Below, in pieces: positions 1 through 12,357 of a stretch of DNA of 64,000 bases. This DNA is from Eonycteris spelaea (lineage: Eukaryota > Chordata > Mammalia > Chiroptera > Pteropodidae). A program made the translations under genes and the position numbers. The notes beneath the pieces were generated by a model that searched no databases, was not told the origin of the DNA, and saw nothing but the letters and a program-made list of their open reading frames with translations. The stretch lies in contig PUFA01000170.1 of assembly GCA_003508835.1 (NCBI GenBank), positions 2,666,001 to 2,730,000 on the forward strand. The letters run 5' to 3'. Positions within the stretch are counted from its first letter, which is position 1. The number at the start of each line of letters is the position of its first letter.

Positions 1-1354
1 TTCATTCTAAAAAATAAATAAATATATTAATAGGCTCTTAAATTCATGAGTTTTTAAATAGATAATATTTATCTGAGCACTTGCACACTCCCAGAATATT
101 TTTTTCAAACAGGAAGAAAAAATTACCAGCCATAAGTTTAGAAAACTCTCATGAAAAAAATAGTAAACTAAAGGAAAATATATGAAGGAAAGAAGAAAAA
201 AGTCACTGAGACTTCCAGAAATAATGTAATTATTCAATAATTTCTTTCCAGTATTCATCTATTTGTTTAACTGTATATATCCTTCCAACGTTCTCTGAAG
301 GGTAATTAGGTAAATGCTTAGCATTCTTGTAATAATAATAAAAATGGCATTCTGCCATTTAGATAAAATAAACAATCTAACAATGGAAAGAATACTAAGG
401 AAAAGAATATTCACACCAGATCTAAGAGGAGAATGAGCATAAAAGGACCAAATAGCATAATTAACTAAGATGTCAGACTATAAATCGGTGGAAAACATAA
501 CTGTACTTTAATCTATAAATAAGACAATGGCCCAAGATAATCTGTACTGTCTCCTCACAATCTTTCTTATCATATACACTGAAAATAATGTTATATGAAA
601 TGTTGTCATTAGTATTATGAAGATGGTGCTATGACCCGTTGATAACAAATCTAGAAAATTGTTTTGTTTTGGAGTAGGAAAGGGTTAGTGGTAAATTTAT
701 TCACACTGTCTCATCTGGTCCTCTTGTGAGCAGTGGTATACATTGGCAAATTGAAGTTACAGCTGTAGTTAGTGAGTGTAGAACAAAACAAAACAAAACA
801 AAAATTCAGGGAGTGAAAAATCAGTTAGATTATAATTAATGCATGGAGGAGATTAAATACCCTAATGTGATATATTTACAGCAAATTCTGACCAATTTGA
901 CCTAACTATCCATAAGATGTCAAATAAGGCGTCTATATTTAATCCGATCTTTAAAAAAGAGACTGGATTGTTACACCTTGATGGATTTTAAAAAGCGTCC
1001 CTAATTCCTTCTTACTATACATCCTTCAGTATGTACATTAGAAATAGAATGCTAGGCATCACTTAACACTTTAACTACGAGAAAATAAGAGGAAAATGCT
1101 TAGTGCAGCTCAATCTTTTTTAATCGAAAAATATAACCCATATGATATTTTGAGTGGTAGGTTTGTATGGACCAGTTCAATCACTGACAGGTGAATTTGA
1201 AGACCTCACAAAATAAATAAATTCAGTATGAATCATTATTTTTTTTGACTGCGTACCTCTAGGAGAATGTTTTAAGAAGGTGTGTTTAAACGATCAAAGT
1301 CTAATTCAGAACAGGTTTTGTACCAAATCATGAAGAGGAACTATTGTTTACTCA
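1..1354. other. AT-rich intergenic sequence
   Basis: No gene or named repeat. A short (AAAAC)n run lies at 783-804. The 83-codon minus-strand frame at 7-258 is hydrophobic by AT-rich chance. Confidence 0.5.
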
Positions 1355-1550
1355 GAAACTCCCCTGTACCAAGTGCTATACCAGTTTCTTATGTAATATA
1401 TTGTGTCTGAGAACAAAAGAACTGCGTGGTAGTTATTTTCTTCATTTTCTAGATAAGAAACTAAATCTTGGGGTTAAAAACTTTGTCCAGGTCCAAGATA
1501 GTGAAAGCTTCAGAATTTGGCTGCAAAGCCTTCAAAGTCTATGATCTTTT
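1355..1550 (-). repeat. MIR SINE, antisense
   Basis: ACCAAGTGCTATACCAG, TTTCTTCATTTTCTAGATAAG, GAAACTAAATCTTGGGG and TTTGTCCAGGTCCAAGATAG match antisense MIR. The 66-codon frame over it is not a gene. Confidence 0.65.
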
Positions 1551-2086
1551 TTATTTAAAATAAAGATAATACAAATATAACCAAAGAACTTGATATAATT
1601 CATATAGTTTATATCGCTGTATTAACCAATGGATGTAATTACTTGACCTAAAAAGCCAACTGGAAGAACGTAGATTTTCAGATGAACATAATTTGTGACC
1701 AAGAGTTTTATAGACACAGGACACATTCACATTTTTACCCTATTTTCTCTGTCATTTTAGCTTTGTCTTAAAGACTCTGCTAGATTGGCAGAATTCCTGA
1801 GTAGTTACAGCATTCTAGTGATTGGAATGTTTTAAGAGATGTTTATAATCCAGAAACTAAACATCTGTTTGGCTAAAAATAAAAGTATTTCTTTCATTAA
1901 TTTGTCCAAGACTTTTTAAAATGCCATTATCGGCATGGCTTATCAAGACCCCTATAAATATAAATAGCCTAACATCCATTGTATTAAACAATAGCTCTAA
2001 GCCCAGTCAAGGAAATTCTAATTTATCATTCTCTGTGGGGTTTTTCTATTTGAACAAACTTGGGAATGTTATTTTATTTACAAATT

Positions 2087-2115
2087 ATGTAGTTTTACTT
2101 GTAGTAAAACTACAT
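2087..2115. repeat. Perfect hairpin: 13-bp arms, 3-base loop
   Basis: ATGTAGTTTTACT (2087-2099), loop TGT, AGTAAAACTACAT (2103-2115), no mismatches. Confidence 0.95.
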
Positions 2116-2249
2116 GCTACATACATACACACAAACTTGCCATCATTGATATGCATGTATGTAAATGAATCACAGTGAAATAATCATTTCAAAAAATGAC
2201 TTCCATGACCTCATATGAATTCTCTTATATTAGCTTCCAAGTTGTATTG

Positions 2250-2375
2250 TCAATGCTTTTCTCCCTGACCAGACCATGAGCTTTGTAAGGTCAGAGGCTG
2301 TGTCTTTTCCTTTGTGATTCCAGTGCATGACACAGTTCTGGCATTCACTAATTATTGAATAAATAAATGAATAGT
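2250..2375 (+). repeat. L2 LINE 3' end, sense
   Basis: GACCAGACCATGAGCTTTGTAAGG, GAGGCTGTGTCTTTTCC, CAGTGCATGACACAG, CATTCACTAATTATTGAATAAATAAATGAA. Confidence 0.75.
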
Positions 2376-2379
2376 AGAA

Positions 2380-4220
2380 AGTAAAATATCAAATTACATA
2401 ATGGCATCCTAGGTTATGATCCATGCTTGCATTCATGAATGGATCTGATTCCTTCCTACATACAATTGAATGCTTGCTTGAAAATACTTCTTTAGTTCAT
2501 CCAGGCACACATTTTATAGAAGAAAGTGATATTTAATCATGTATAGATGAAATAGAATTATTACTCAAAAGCAACAAGAGCCACCTATAGTGCCCATGAC
2601 AGGAGCTGAAAGGAGTTGACCGTCCTTGAATTCTAAGCAATTGTTGCATGCTGGTCCTTGGACAAAAACATAAAGCTGGTAAAGTTTGTATTTGAGATGA
2701 CCTTCACCCTCTTTTTTTTAAACTTCTTTGACCTTGTGCCTCTGTTCGCACACATCCAGAGCTTTTGGGATGTGCTCTGACTGTCAAGACCTGATGTGTG
2801 GAACAGAACACAAGCTTTACTTCCACTCGAACTAGATGACTGGCTTGGGTGTGAGTTAATTTCTCTGACACAGTCCCCTTGGTGTAAAACATAATTATGT
2901 TCCTCCGAGAGAAATGGTGAGGGCCTATGTTAAAGGATGCAAGTGAGAATGCTCTGTAAACGATGAGACATCAAAAAGATATTTGATGTTATTTAAAAGA
3001 GGCTTAAAATTTGGAACTGCTAATGTTCTCTCTGCCTGAAGTCTCTATGACCTAAATAACTTTGTTCTCTGACCCAACCAAACTCCCATCTCTTGTAACA
3101 ATTGTTGGGACATGAAACATAGTGTGATTGTTGCCTAAATTTATTCACTTTAAGTTAAAGTGTCTGACAGCATAAAACCACCTCAGTTTATCGATATTCC
3201 TAAAGAGGAGATTGTGAATCCAAGTTATTCTCAAGACTGTTGGGACAAGTTCTTCTTTTTGCCTGAATCTGATTGCTAAAAAATACAGGGGTGAGAAAGG
3301 TGGCATCCCAGAAGGAAAGGGCTATTCACCTTAATTTTAAGGCTCCAACACATAAAGGATAGTTATTTAATTTCCTGAAATTTGCTAGTGTGAAAGTTTA
3401 ATTACAGAAACCAAGAGACTAAAATAGTTTTGTGTCAAATGTATAGAATAGTAGTACTTAACCACTCGATGATTTATGTTTCTGTAGTGATTGTTAAAAG
3501 TATAGTCATAAAAGAAACCAAGTGTAACCATTCTAGCAATTCTAGAAAGGCATACTCCAAGAGGTAAAATTAAAATTAGGGAAAATGAGACCATTTATAA
3601 TGGGTCATTATGACTCTGAATAATGATGATTATTGGTTCTGCTTAATAAAACTGTCATCTAACACAATATAGATATTAAGCTAAATTATATTTCATGATC
3701 ATTTTATCATGCTACAAAATTCAATGCAGAGCTTAAAAAATATTCATAAGAAAACAGACCCAATATTAACCTTTTCTACCTATTTCCAAGTGGTTTTAAT
3801 TAATAAACTGAAGTGAAGAAAAATATTATATGCTGTAAATGCTGCTTTTTACTAGAGGAAATGACCAAACATTTATTATTTGCATATTTTTTAAAATGTT
3901 CTAGCTTTCATATGGTACTTGATGAAGCCAGAATCTGCCTTTCTCAAACTTTTTTCCTCTTGTTCAGATTTTGCTCCTTCATGCAAAAGCTTCTTTCCCA
4001 TCAGTCTCTATCATCCCCTCTGCTGACTAAATCAGGTAGAGGAATCTTTGATTTACCTATCACTACCATTTCTAAATCTGATGGCACATAGGCAATATTT
4101 TCTCAAGTATGCTTCTTGTGCTCCCAGGATCAAATTCAGACATGTTGTGAAAAATAAATCTCTAGATCTTTTCCCAGGCCTCCTGAAACAGAAACTCCAT
4201 AGTGAGACCTGTAAATACGT
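2380..4220. other. Unassigned intergenic sequence
   Basis: 2690-3340 is more GC-balanced and non-repetitive; it could be a conserved non-coding element or an unrecognised LTR-like insertion. The rest is AT-rich. No gene seen. Confidence 0.45.
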
Positions 4221-4390
4221 GTTATAATGTTATCTCGAGGTGTTTCTTGTATTTGGGGACAGAAGGACTTTAACTTTGTGCGGCAAACACACAATGCAAT
4301 ATACATATGACGTATTATTGAATTGTATACTTGAAAACTATTTGATTTTATTAAAGAATGTCACTCCAATAATTTTAATAAAAAAGTACA
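4221..4390 (+). repeat. L1 LINE 3' end with bat-like tail, sense
   Basis: GGGGACAGAAGGACTTTAAC, CAAACACACAATGCAATATACATATG, GAATTGTATACTTGAAAAC, TTTTATTAAAGAATGTCACTCC, AATAATTTTAATAAAAAAG. Confidence 0.85.
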
Positions 4391-4424
4391 TAAAGTAGAC
4401 TAGGTATAAATGAAGAGAAAAAAG

Positions 4425-5110
4425 TAAATAGGAAAGTTGAAGAATACAAAATGCAGAAGAGAGAGAGAGAAAGAGAGAAAGATTAAAGAGAATTTAAGAG
4501 ACCTGGAGGGAAAAAAATCAAGAAGTTTTGACATATGTATAATAAGAATTCTAGTAGTATATAACAGTGTTCATAAAGAAGAGGAAATATTTGAAATGAT
4601 GGCTGAAATTTTTTTTGAACTGAAGACAGTGCTGAGTCTTCATATCAAAAAGCTAGATAAAAAGTAAATCAAATTATACTTATTTATTTTGTAGTGGAAT
4701 TGCAGAACATCAAGGGCAAATAGAAAAAAATGAAGTAGTCAAATAGAGATGAAGGAGAAATAAGGTCCTTATTTACAAAAGAACAATCAGATTGATAGCA
4801 GGCCTGCATCAGCATTAGAAGAGGCTAGAAGAGAGTGGAATAATAACTTCCAACTGCTGAGGAAATAACATTCAAAGTAAAGGTAAACAATTAAGAGAGA
4901 GGATGTAATAAAAACGTTTAAAGACATACAATGACAGAGTTTCCTACCCTAACTTGAAAGAAATACTAAAAGACACATTTTATTCAAAAACAAATAAATT
5001 CCTAAAGGAGTGTAATTCAGGAAAAATGGCAAATAAGTCAGTAAAATATATTGTTAAATCTAAGTTTGGGGTAGAAATGAAAACAATATTACAAACACTA
5101 TTATTGTTTA
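4425..5110 (+). repeat. Old L1 internal fragment, sense (probable)
   Basis: Text such as AGAGAGTGGAATAATAACTTCC, CTTGAAAGAAATACTAAAAGACAC and AAGTAAAGGTAAACAATT resembles the L1 segment 'ggaataacatcttcaaagtgctgaaag ... aaagaaatactaaaggaa'. The 76-codon frame at 4437-4667 is a chance purine-rich frame. Confidence 0.45.
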
Positions 5111-5680
5111 AATAAAAACCAGAACTACCTTATGGATTATGCAAATCTTCCTTGACAAGAGATTTATAAAAATAAATAGTAAACAGGCAATTTTATAACT
5201 TAAAATAATTTTAGGAGAAAGCAAGAGGCACTTGAATTAACATTAAATGTGTTATCAAGGTCAGTTTATTTTCCTATATATCATCACTTTGACGGCAACT
5301 TAAACTCAGTTGATCTGAAAACAAATTTTATTTTTACCAGTTTCCTGGAAATGAATTGCCTTGTTTTAAAACAATTTTATTATATAGTTTTGAAAATGTA
5401 AAATATGACAAACATGTGATTGTGTAATGATTAACTCTTCATAAAGTATGAAAAACTACTTTACTTGTCAGAGGGAGTCTGATTTTTCAAATTATAGCCA
5501 TTAGCTACTGGCTAGAAGTATCAATAGAGAGAAATGGCCATATGTGGCACAAAAGGAGCAACTTGTTTGATGTGTAACTTAAGAGATTTGTTACAGAGTT
5601 GGATTGGTGTGCTGCAGATCAATAACTCTCATTTATTTTGTAGCTGTACTTAAAAAAAAAAACACCATGTTCTTTCAATA

Positions 5681-5770
5681 TTTCACTGCTTACCAGTGTA
5701 AAGTTTTCCCTTGGATTTTTTTTTTAAAGTATTTTTACTGCTTACTAGTGTAGAATTTTCCCCTGAATTT
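5681..5770. repeat. Imperfect tandem duplication, unit about 52 bp
   Basis: ACTGCTTACCAGTGTAAAG followed by TTTTCCCTTGGATTT (from 5685) recurs as ACTGCTTACTAGTGTAGAA, TTTTCCCCTGAATTT (from 5737). Confidence 0.85.
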
Positions 5771-6873
5771 AAAAAAAAATATATTTTTTTTTTGAGTAAC
5801 AGTTCTTGGTAAAGTCAAAGAGGTAAATTCTTTTTATTCCTAAGAGATGTTTGTCCCTGTTTGTGAGAGTATCTTCAAGAGGATAACAAATACACACAAA
5901 CTTTCATATTTAATGAGAAATTCAAAGTATGATTTCAGTTCCGTATTTAAAAAAAAAAAAGGTTGGCCTTACTCGCATCCATATATTGTCAACGTCCACT
6001 AGAAGGTGTCAAATTTTTGGTTGTTTCACTCAATCAGGAAAAAAAAAAATATTCAATTTACTGAAAAATTAATCAAATTATTTTGGTGTGAACAATGAAT
6101 GGTCTTTGAATCTTAGGTGAGGAAGGTGAAAATAAACTGCTGATTGATTAAAGTTTTCTTTTTCCTGCTAATCATTACAGAAATACAATTTTTAGTCTTT
6201 TTTTCTGGAATTTTTTTCTTACTACATTTCCTTGTAATTAGGAAAGCTATCCCTTTATTTTCTTTTCCACAATTAATCGGCATATTCTTCTCTCGGACTC
6301 CCTAATCTTTTGTGCCTGATAAACAGCTCTCTAGTTATGTTAATATGACTTCCATTTCTGAGTGTAAGTTATAATTGTGAAACATGGGGACGGAAGTGTC
6401 CCTTTTCTCTCTCATGCTTTAGCATTTGAGGATTTTTTTCCCCCAGTACAAGTAAAAGTCTAGAAATACATTAAAAATACCAATACAATGAAAAGAAAGA
6501 CTGCTATGAAAAAGTATAAACATTCTATGCACAAAGTATTCAAAACAAAAACAAAAATATTTTGCTTTTAACGGGGCTAGAAAAAAATGGAAGAAAAGCA
6601 GGTCAATATAGATATTGGTACCATACTGAATCCTTCTTGCAGTAATTCAAACACATTAAGTACTCTAACATATCTAGGATAACCTATGATACAGAAAAGG
6701 TCTAAAGGAAGAAAGACAAGAAATTGTGGGAAATTTTAATGTGTCATAGTTTTATGTGGAATTAAGAAGCTTAATGGAAAAAGAATTATTGAGAAATGTT
6801 AGAAGAAAGTTAAAGAACATGAAGAAATAGTTTTTAAAAAAGGACAGGCAAAGGGAGCTCAGTTATGTTGATT

Positions 6874-6899
6874 AATTGATTGATTGATTGATTGATTGT
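6874..6899. repeat. (GATT)n microsatellite
   Basis: Six consecutive ATTG units. Confidence 0.9.
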
Positions 6900-7219
6900 C
6901 TTGATTCATCAAACCTGAGCGTTCCCAATATTTAACAATCAATGGTAGGAATCTGAAAAAGCCATTGTCTGCAGATTTGAAATAATATCGGTTATAATGT
7001 TACCCTTTTGTTAAATCTTATACTTGTGCAGCATATGTAAACCTAAGATTCTGATTTGCCATACTCATATTTAAAAATAATTTCAGATACCGTACTCAAT
7101 TAGCTGATTATTCATCCATATTTGCTTACAGGGAGTTAATAGTGTAACTTGTCATAACACAAGAAGCCTGAAAAATATTCTAAATGCATTAATAAGGACT
7201 CTACACGAATTTTAAAACG

Positions 7220-7335
7220 TTACCACTTATAGAGTACTACCACATTTTAGGCATTTTATATTTGTTGTATTAATTATTCTCACATTGAAAGAACAAGAGA
7301 AAGAGGTTAAATTTTAAGCACTATGGCTTTAAACT
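7220..7335 (-). repeat. MIR fragment, antisense (possible)
   Basis: ACTACCACATTTTAGGCATTTTATATTTG and TATTCTCACATTGAAAG fit a decayed antisense MIR. Confidence 0.35.
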
Positions 7336-7382
7336 AACTATAAGGACGTTTTTCTTATAATAATAAACTGTTAGTCTTTATT

Positions 7383-7627
7383 TTAAAAACAGATATTTCA
7401 ATAGACTCGTGGTTACCAAAGGGGAAGGAGAGAGGACAGGTGGAAGTAGATGGGGTAAAAGTGGTCAAGTATATGGTGACAGAAAGAAATCTAACTATGG
7501 GAGGTGAACACAATGCAATATATATATGTCTTGCTGTTAAATTGTGCACCTGAAACTTACTGGATTTCATTAACCAATGTCACCATGGTAAAAATAAACA
7601 AACAAATAAAAGTAAAAAATAAAAACA
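7383..7627 (+). repeat. L1 LINE 3' end with bat-like tail, sense
   Basis: AGATATTTCAATAGACTCGTGG, GTGGTCAAGTATATGGTGAC, GTGAACACAATGCAATATATA, TGTGCACCTGAAACTTACTGG and ATTAACCAATGTCACCATGG, then A-rich (AAACAAACAAATAAA). Confidence 0.87.
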
Positions 7628-8890
7628 GGTATTTATTTATTTCAGGTGATTTAAGGAAGGTCCAGTCTCAAAACTGGACTTTGAAGACGTGGACTTATTT
7701 AGGTTAATTTCACCCCAATATTTCTGTATCTGACAGGTTCTCCTGCTTTTATCAAATAACAGATTTTATAAATAATGAATATTGTCATTATTAGTTTCAT
7801 AGTCATAGCTTGGTTTCTTAGTTTCATAGCCAGCATATAATATTTTGTCAAATCGCAACCACATGTGATACTTATTACTTCTAAGATAATCAAATTGTAA
7901 TAATCTTGTAGTGAATTGTTAACTTATATAAACTTCCAGCTTTATTTTTGAAGCATTTATGTTTCTTATGAAATGGAGAATTCTCCATGTAGGTCAAGGA
8001 AAGACTAAGCTGTACGAGAGCGAATGGTTGTACAGGTTGCTCACTGCACAACTCTAGAGGAGCCATTCACATTTTAGACTTTGCACGTTTAAGTATTTAT
8101 TACAATATTTTTCTGGCAGATGGCAGTATAGTGCCTTGTTCCAATAAAGTTAGTTTACTATGACAAATTGCCTACAGATGGATATAAAGTATCTTGAGGA
8201 ATGGCGCCTTTCCCAAATTGCACAACAATGCCACAAGGATTAGTGGCTGAAGGCCCTATAAGGTCTGATTGTCCAGTGTTCAGCCATAGAAAACACTGAG
8301 GAACTGCTCATGTGGTCAATGAAGATAATTTGAGTAACAAGAGATTTAGTTACTATTTAGTTATTATTGTGTAACAATAATAATATATAAGCTCTACTTG
8401 GTTCCTATGTATAGGATTATTTGTAATACATAGGTATTTCATTTTGACTAATACTTACATAACTAGATAAATACACGAGATGGAAACAGGAATCCTAATT
8501 AGATGTAAACCGACTGCTTTAATAATAAAGTAATGCTTTGAAGATATTTTATACCCATTTGAACCATTTTATTAATGAACACCTCGGTTAAATGTAAACT
8601 TCATCCATACTTGTCATTTTCAATCATTGTGAATTTCTGAAGGCACCAAGTACAGTTTGCTATTAACTGGGCAGAATATTTGATAATTCAGTGGATTACT
8701 ATAAGAAAATTGTGGTTTTTATGGTGGCAAACTCCCTACATAGTGAAATTTGTCATTTGATAATATATTGGGAGAATGATCACTCTGTAAATAATCAAGT
8801 TTTAAAAAATGTTACATTCGCTTTCACAGAGAAGAGGTCCAAAAAAGGCAAAAGGGGGGGGGCGAGTAATGGTTGTGGGGGTGAAACAAA

Positions 8891-8922
8891 CATTGTGGAT
8901 CAAAGTGTGTTGATCCACAGTG
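8891..8922. repeat. Hairpin: 13-bp inverted repeat with 6-base loop
   Basis: Left arm CATTGTGGATCAA (8891-8903) pairs with TTGATCCACAGTG (8910-8922), with one mismatch that becomes a G-U pair in RNA. The loop is AGTGTG. Confidence 0.9.
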
Positions 8923-9488
8923 AAGGGGCCTTAAAATTAGATTTTCAAGTAGGCCAGGATGAGAGAAGTCAGATCAAGCAGAGGAAGTGAGATGAATAAT
9001 CATTAAACCTTCCGACATTTTTAAAACGTCTTATTCTTAAACTAACAGCACACCTTGGTTGTGCTCAGAACTCACTGTGCCTCCCTCTGTCTCCGCATTT
9101 GCTACTTTATATTGAAATACTTATTTAGAGTTGTTTCTCCTATAAACTCTTGTACATTCTTCAGGTCGGAAGCAATACCCCAACACCTAGACAGAGCCTG
9201 GAATCATCATTTGTGATATTGCCTCCTTCACCACACCATCCATAATCCCCATTTCTACCTTGCCTTAACATCCTGAATATTTCTTGTAAAGTGCTCACGA
9301 CTTTATGTTCAATTATTAACTTGTTCTCTTCCTAATTAGACCGAGATCCTTGAGGAGAGAGATTTGTTCCTATTCATCTTTAGATTGTCAGTTTCTTTCT
9401 TGGCACGTATTAGTGTTCCAGTGGTGTTCTAGTGTTGGTTGGATTGGTGGTTGTTGGCAGATGGAACAACATATAAGGCTGGAAATAC

Positions 9489-9500
9489 GGGGGGGGGGGG
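9489..9500. repeat. G12 homopolymer
   Basis: Twelve consecutive G in AT-rich surroundings. Confidence 0.9.
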
Positions 9501-9734
9501 AAGAATTTATTGTTGGGTAAACTGATTAAATTAGAGGAGCCCAAAGTGACTTCTATATTTGGTGTGATAATAGCATTTACCAAGGTAAGCTATACTAGGA
9601 TAATAATTTGGAGAGATGATACTTATTTCAGACATCTATGGAACATCCAGGCATCTAGTAGAGTTGGATATATGTTTGGAGCTCATGAAATTGGGAACAA
9701 AGATATTGAGCCATCTTGAGAGGCAATATAGAGT

Positions 9735-9975
9735 ACTAATAATAACAGGTAACAATTAAACCATTTTCAAAGTGCTGGGTATTGTTGGAAGTATCTTATA
9801 CATGTTATCCTATTTAATACTCACATAAACCCTTGGAGACAGGCATAATTATCCCCATTTTATAAAGTGAGGCACAGATCTATTAAATGGTTTACTTCAG
9901 TCCACATAGGTCCCAAGCTAAACAGGATTTATACCCTTACTATCTGCCTCTGTAATCCACACTCAGTACAGGCCC
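9735..9975 (-). repeat. MIR SINE, antisense
   Basis: AAAGTGCTGGGTATTGTTGG, CCTATTTAATACTCACATAAACCC, TATCCCCATTTTATAAAG and TGAGGCACAGATC; head-to-head with the sense MIR that follows. Confidence 0.78.
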
Positions 9976-9984
9976 AGGGTAGAG

Positions 9985-10162
9985 ACCAAGATTCCCAGCA
10001 CCTCCTTTCCCATCCATGAGCTATGTGACTTTGGTTATGTTACCTACCCATTCTCTGCCTCAGCATCCTCATTTGTGAAATGACAATAATGATGCTACCT
10101 ATCTCAAAACAGTGCCAGGTATGTAGGAGCATTCAATCAGTGTTAAGTCATTATTGTTATTA
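9985..10162 (+). repeat. MIR SINE, sense
   Basis: GAGCTATGTGACTTTGG, TATGTTACCTACCCATTCTCTGCC, TCAGCATCCTCATTTGTGAAATG and a final ATTCAATCAGTGTTAAG match MIR. Confidence 0.8.
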
Positions 10163-10794
10163 GCCTTTCAACAAACGTTGAAATCATGAGGGAAAGAAGA
10201 TTGCCAGGATGAATGTGAGGAATGAGAAAATGAGAAGCTTCTTGACCCTCTAAGGAATGGTTAGAGAGAAGTCTGCTATGGAGGCTGTATGATCATTCCA
10301 AGGAGAAAAATGAGGCTTCCCTGAAGGATCTGAGAATCCTAAATCCTAGTCCAGTGCAGCAAGGAGAAAGGATGTGCTTGCTCTGCCTATTCTCAGAAAG
10401 CATTGCTTGATGCTAAGAGGATGAAATGGAAGGGAAGATGCCAAATCAAAAACTCTGGTATGCCATTCAGGGGTAAAGTCCATGCAAAGGGATTAAGCAG
10501 AGAAAAATCAAAAGATTCACCTTAGAAGGTAGGAGGAAAGACTTGGAGAAGCTTAAGCATGTGGCAGAGGCTTTCTAGGTTCCTTATGACCTGGAGGGTG
10601 GGCCAGAAGACAGCTCTTAAAGATAGTGGTTTTACATGAGCTGAGATTGGAGGAAACGGTCAAGACAGTAGGAAGGAATGAAGATGAAGCAGCATCACAG
10701 AGCCAAGGGAGGAAAAGGATGTTGTGCAATGTGTGTATGGGGAGTTGGGAGATTGGGTGAGAATGTATTCTCTCCAGTATCTCCAACTCAGTTA
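10163..10794. other. Unassigned, more GC-balanced intergenic sequence
   Basis: Purine-rich, non-repetitive. It may be an unrecognised old element. No coding potential recognised. Confidence 0.4.
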
Positions 10795-10990
10795 ATCTCT
10801 GCAGCAGTTTTATGAGGTAGGCACTCTGTCTCCATTTTATTATAATTTAGAAAAATTAAGCAACAGTAATTGCCAATGCCTTACCTAGGGTCATATAGCT
10901 ACCGAGTTCCAGAGCTGAGAGTTGAACCAAGGAAGTCTGGCTCCAGAGCCCACACTTGTAACCATTTGTTACATATTCTTTATTCCTAAC
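10795..10990 (-). repeat. MIR SINE, antisense
   Basis: TTTTATGAGGTAGGCACTCTG, GGGTCATATAGCTACCGAG, GAGTTGAACCAAGG and CTGGCTCCAGAGCCCACAC are clear antisense MIR. Confidence 0.8.
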
Positions 10991-11195
10991 TGCTTTAGTC
11001 TTTCAGGTGGCTCACTTTATCACATCCCTGCTATGTTTCTGAAGAGAGAACCTTTTTATATCACTTCCTCTCTACCTCCTCCATGCCCAACAAAACTGGA
11101 TATGGGTGGAGGAGTGGCACATTTTCAGTTTTTAAGGACTTTCCCTCTTATTGTATATCTGTACTCTGAGTCTTCTCTATTTTCCCAAGGGCTTC

Positions 11196-11246
11196 AGTTT
11201 TTTTGTTTTTGTTTTTGTTTGTTTGTTTTTTGTTTGTTTGTTTTGT
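11196..11246. repeat. (TTTTG)n/(TTTG)n simple repeat
   Basis: T-rich pentamer and tetramer units ending TTGTTTTGTAAC; could be the antisense A-rich tail of an unseen element. Confidence 0.85.
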
Positions 11247-12121
11247 AACTAGTTTCAGAAAAAAAGAAGACCAAACAAAATATTTTTTCTGTTTTTACCT
11301 CTATATTTTCCTGGAACATTGACATTTTTTAGAGCAAAATTAGGGTAAGGGTAGGATAGAGGTGGCAAAGGAGGAACATATTAAAATAAAACAGTTACTA
11401 TTTCAATAGCAGTCAATGAATTCCTGAGTCACCAAGGGTGGTATTAAAAACAGTCAATTAATTTCTAAAACGAGAAGAGTTAGTCAAACAATACTGACTG
11501 GCTGCTCGGTGATATCTAAAATGTAAAACATATTTCCAAGAGAGCAAGGCAAAATAATGGTAACATTAAAAACTCAGAAGTGATTATGTCATTCATACTC
11601 TTTTCTTCTATAAACCGTAGTAATTGGTTCAAAACCTCTAAAAACTTGAACCAGGGTCCGAGTGACTCCAAAGATAATCAATACTGTTAATGATAACATA
11701 AGGGGTATTAAGATTCAAAAAACTAGAATTTTAAGTAGCCTAATATAGAATCACTTTTGTACAAATTAAAATTGCAATTATAAACAACCAAAACATAATT
11801 GAATATTAATGTAGGTTAAATGAATAGATAAGCACATGAATAGAATAAAAGGCCATGCTTAAATTACCATGGTTTGCTTTCTGGTTTTGTAACACTTCTT
11901 TTGAATAGTCTAATTACATATAGCTTTAAAAAGTCTGTCAATTAAAATTAAGTTATTTTCTCTATCCATATTTTCCATTAGCTATAGGTCTATTAAGCAT
12001 CAAAATCTGATGGCTAAGAACAGTGAAAAGATTCATCTGGGTAAATTTGATTGTTGAGGTAAATACAGTAGGTGAAACTTAAACTAAATTCAAATTTCCC
12101 CAGCCTACACATACTCTCTAG
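11247..12121. other. Unassigned AT-rich intergenic sequence
   Basis: No gene or repeat family recognised. Confidence 0.5.
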
Positions 12122-12295
12122 CTCAAAAGTTTTTAACTTCAGGCCCACTGCATATTTCTTGGGGAACTTTTAAAAATACTGTTTGTTGAATCCTACCCAA
12201 GACAATTAAATCAATTTCTGGAGCTGGACCATAGTGTTTCTCAGAATCTTCCCAGTGACTCAAGTCTGCATCCAGGGCTGAGAAGATCTGAAGAG
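12122..12295 (+). mobile_element. hAT-Charlie (MER5-type) element
   Basis: TTCTTGGGGAACTTTTAAAAATAC, CCTACCCAAGACAATTAAATC, TTCTGGAGCTGGACC and CTTCCCAGTGACTC follow the MER5-type consensus order. Confidence 0.6.
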
Positions 12296-12357
12296 AATTC
12301 TGCCACTAGTCTAAGAGGTCAGAATTCCCAGAATGAAGAGATGGTGGGTAAAAGCTA

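Larger units (their letters stand above)
5111..7219. other. AT-rich intergenic sequence with a local duplication
   Basis: Holds a 52-bp-offset tandem duplication at 5681-5770 and a (GATT)n run at about 6874-6899. Several A/T homopolymers. No gene or named repeat. Confidence 0.5.
7628..9734. other. Unassigned intergenic sequence with a hairpin and G runs
   Basis: Contains a 16-bp perfect palindrome (7973-7988), a 13-bp-stem hairpin (8891-8922), a G9 run (8854-8862) and a G12 run (9489-9500). Weak L2-like text at 9080-9470 (CTTGAGGAGAGAGATTTG) could not be confirmed. No gene seen. Confidence 0.45.

Noticed and set aside
8691..8990. 99-codon frame with a basic stretch
   Set aside because: Lys/Gly-rich segment comes from the G9 run and A-rich DNA; no domain and no supporting context.
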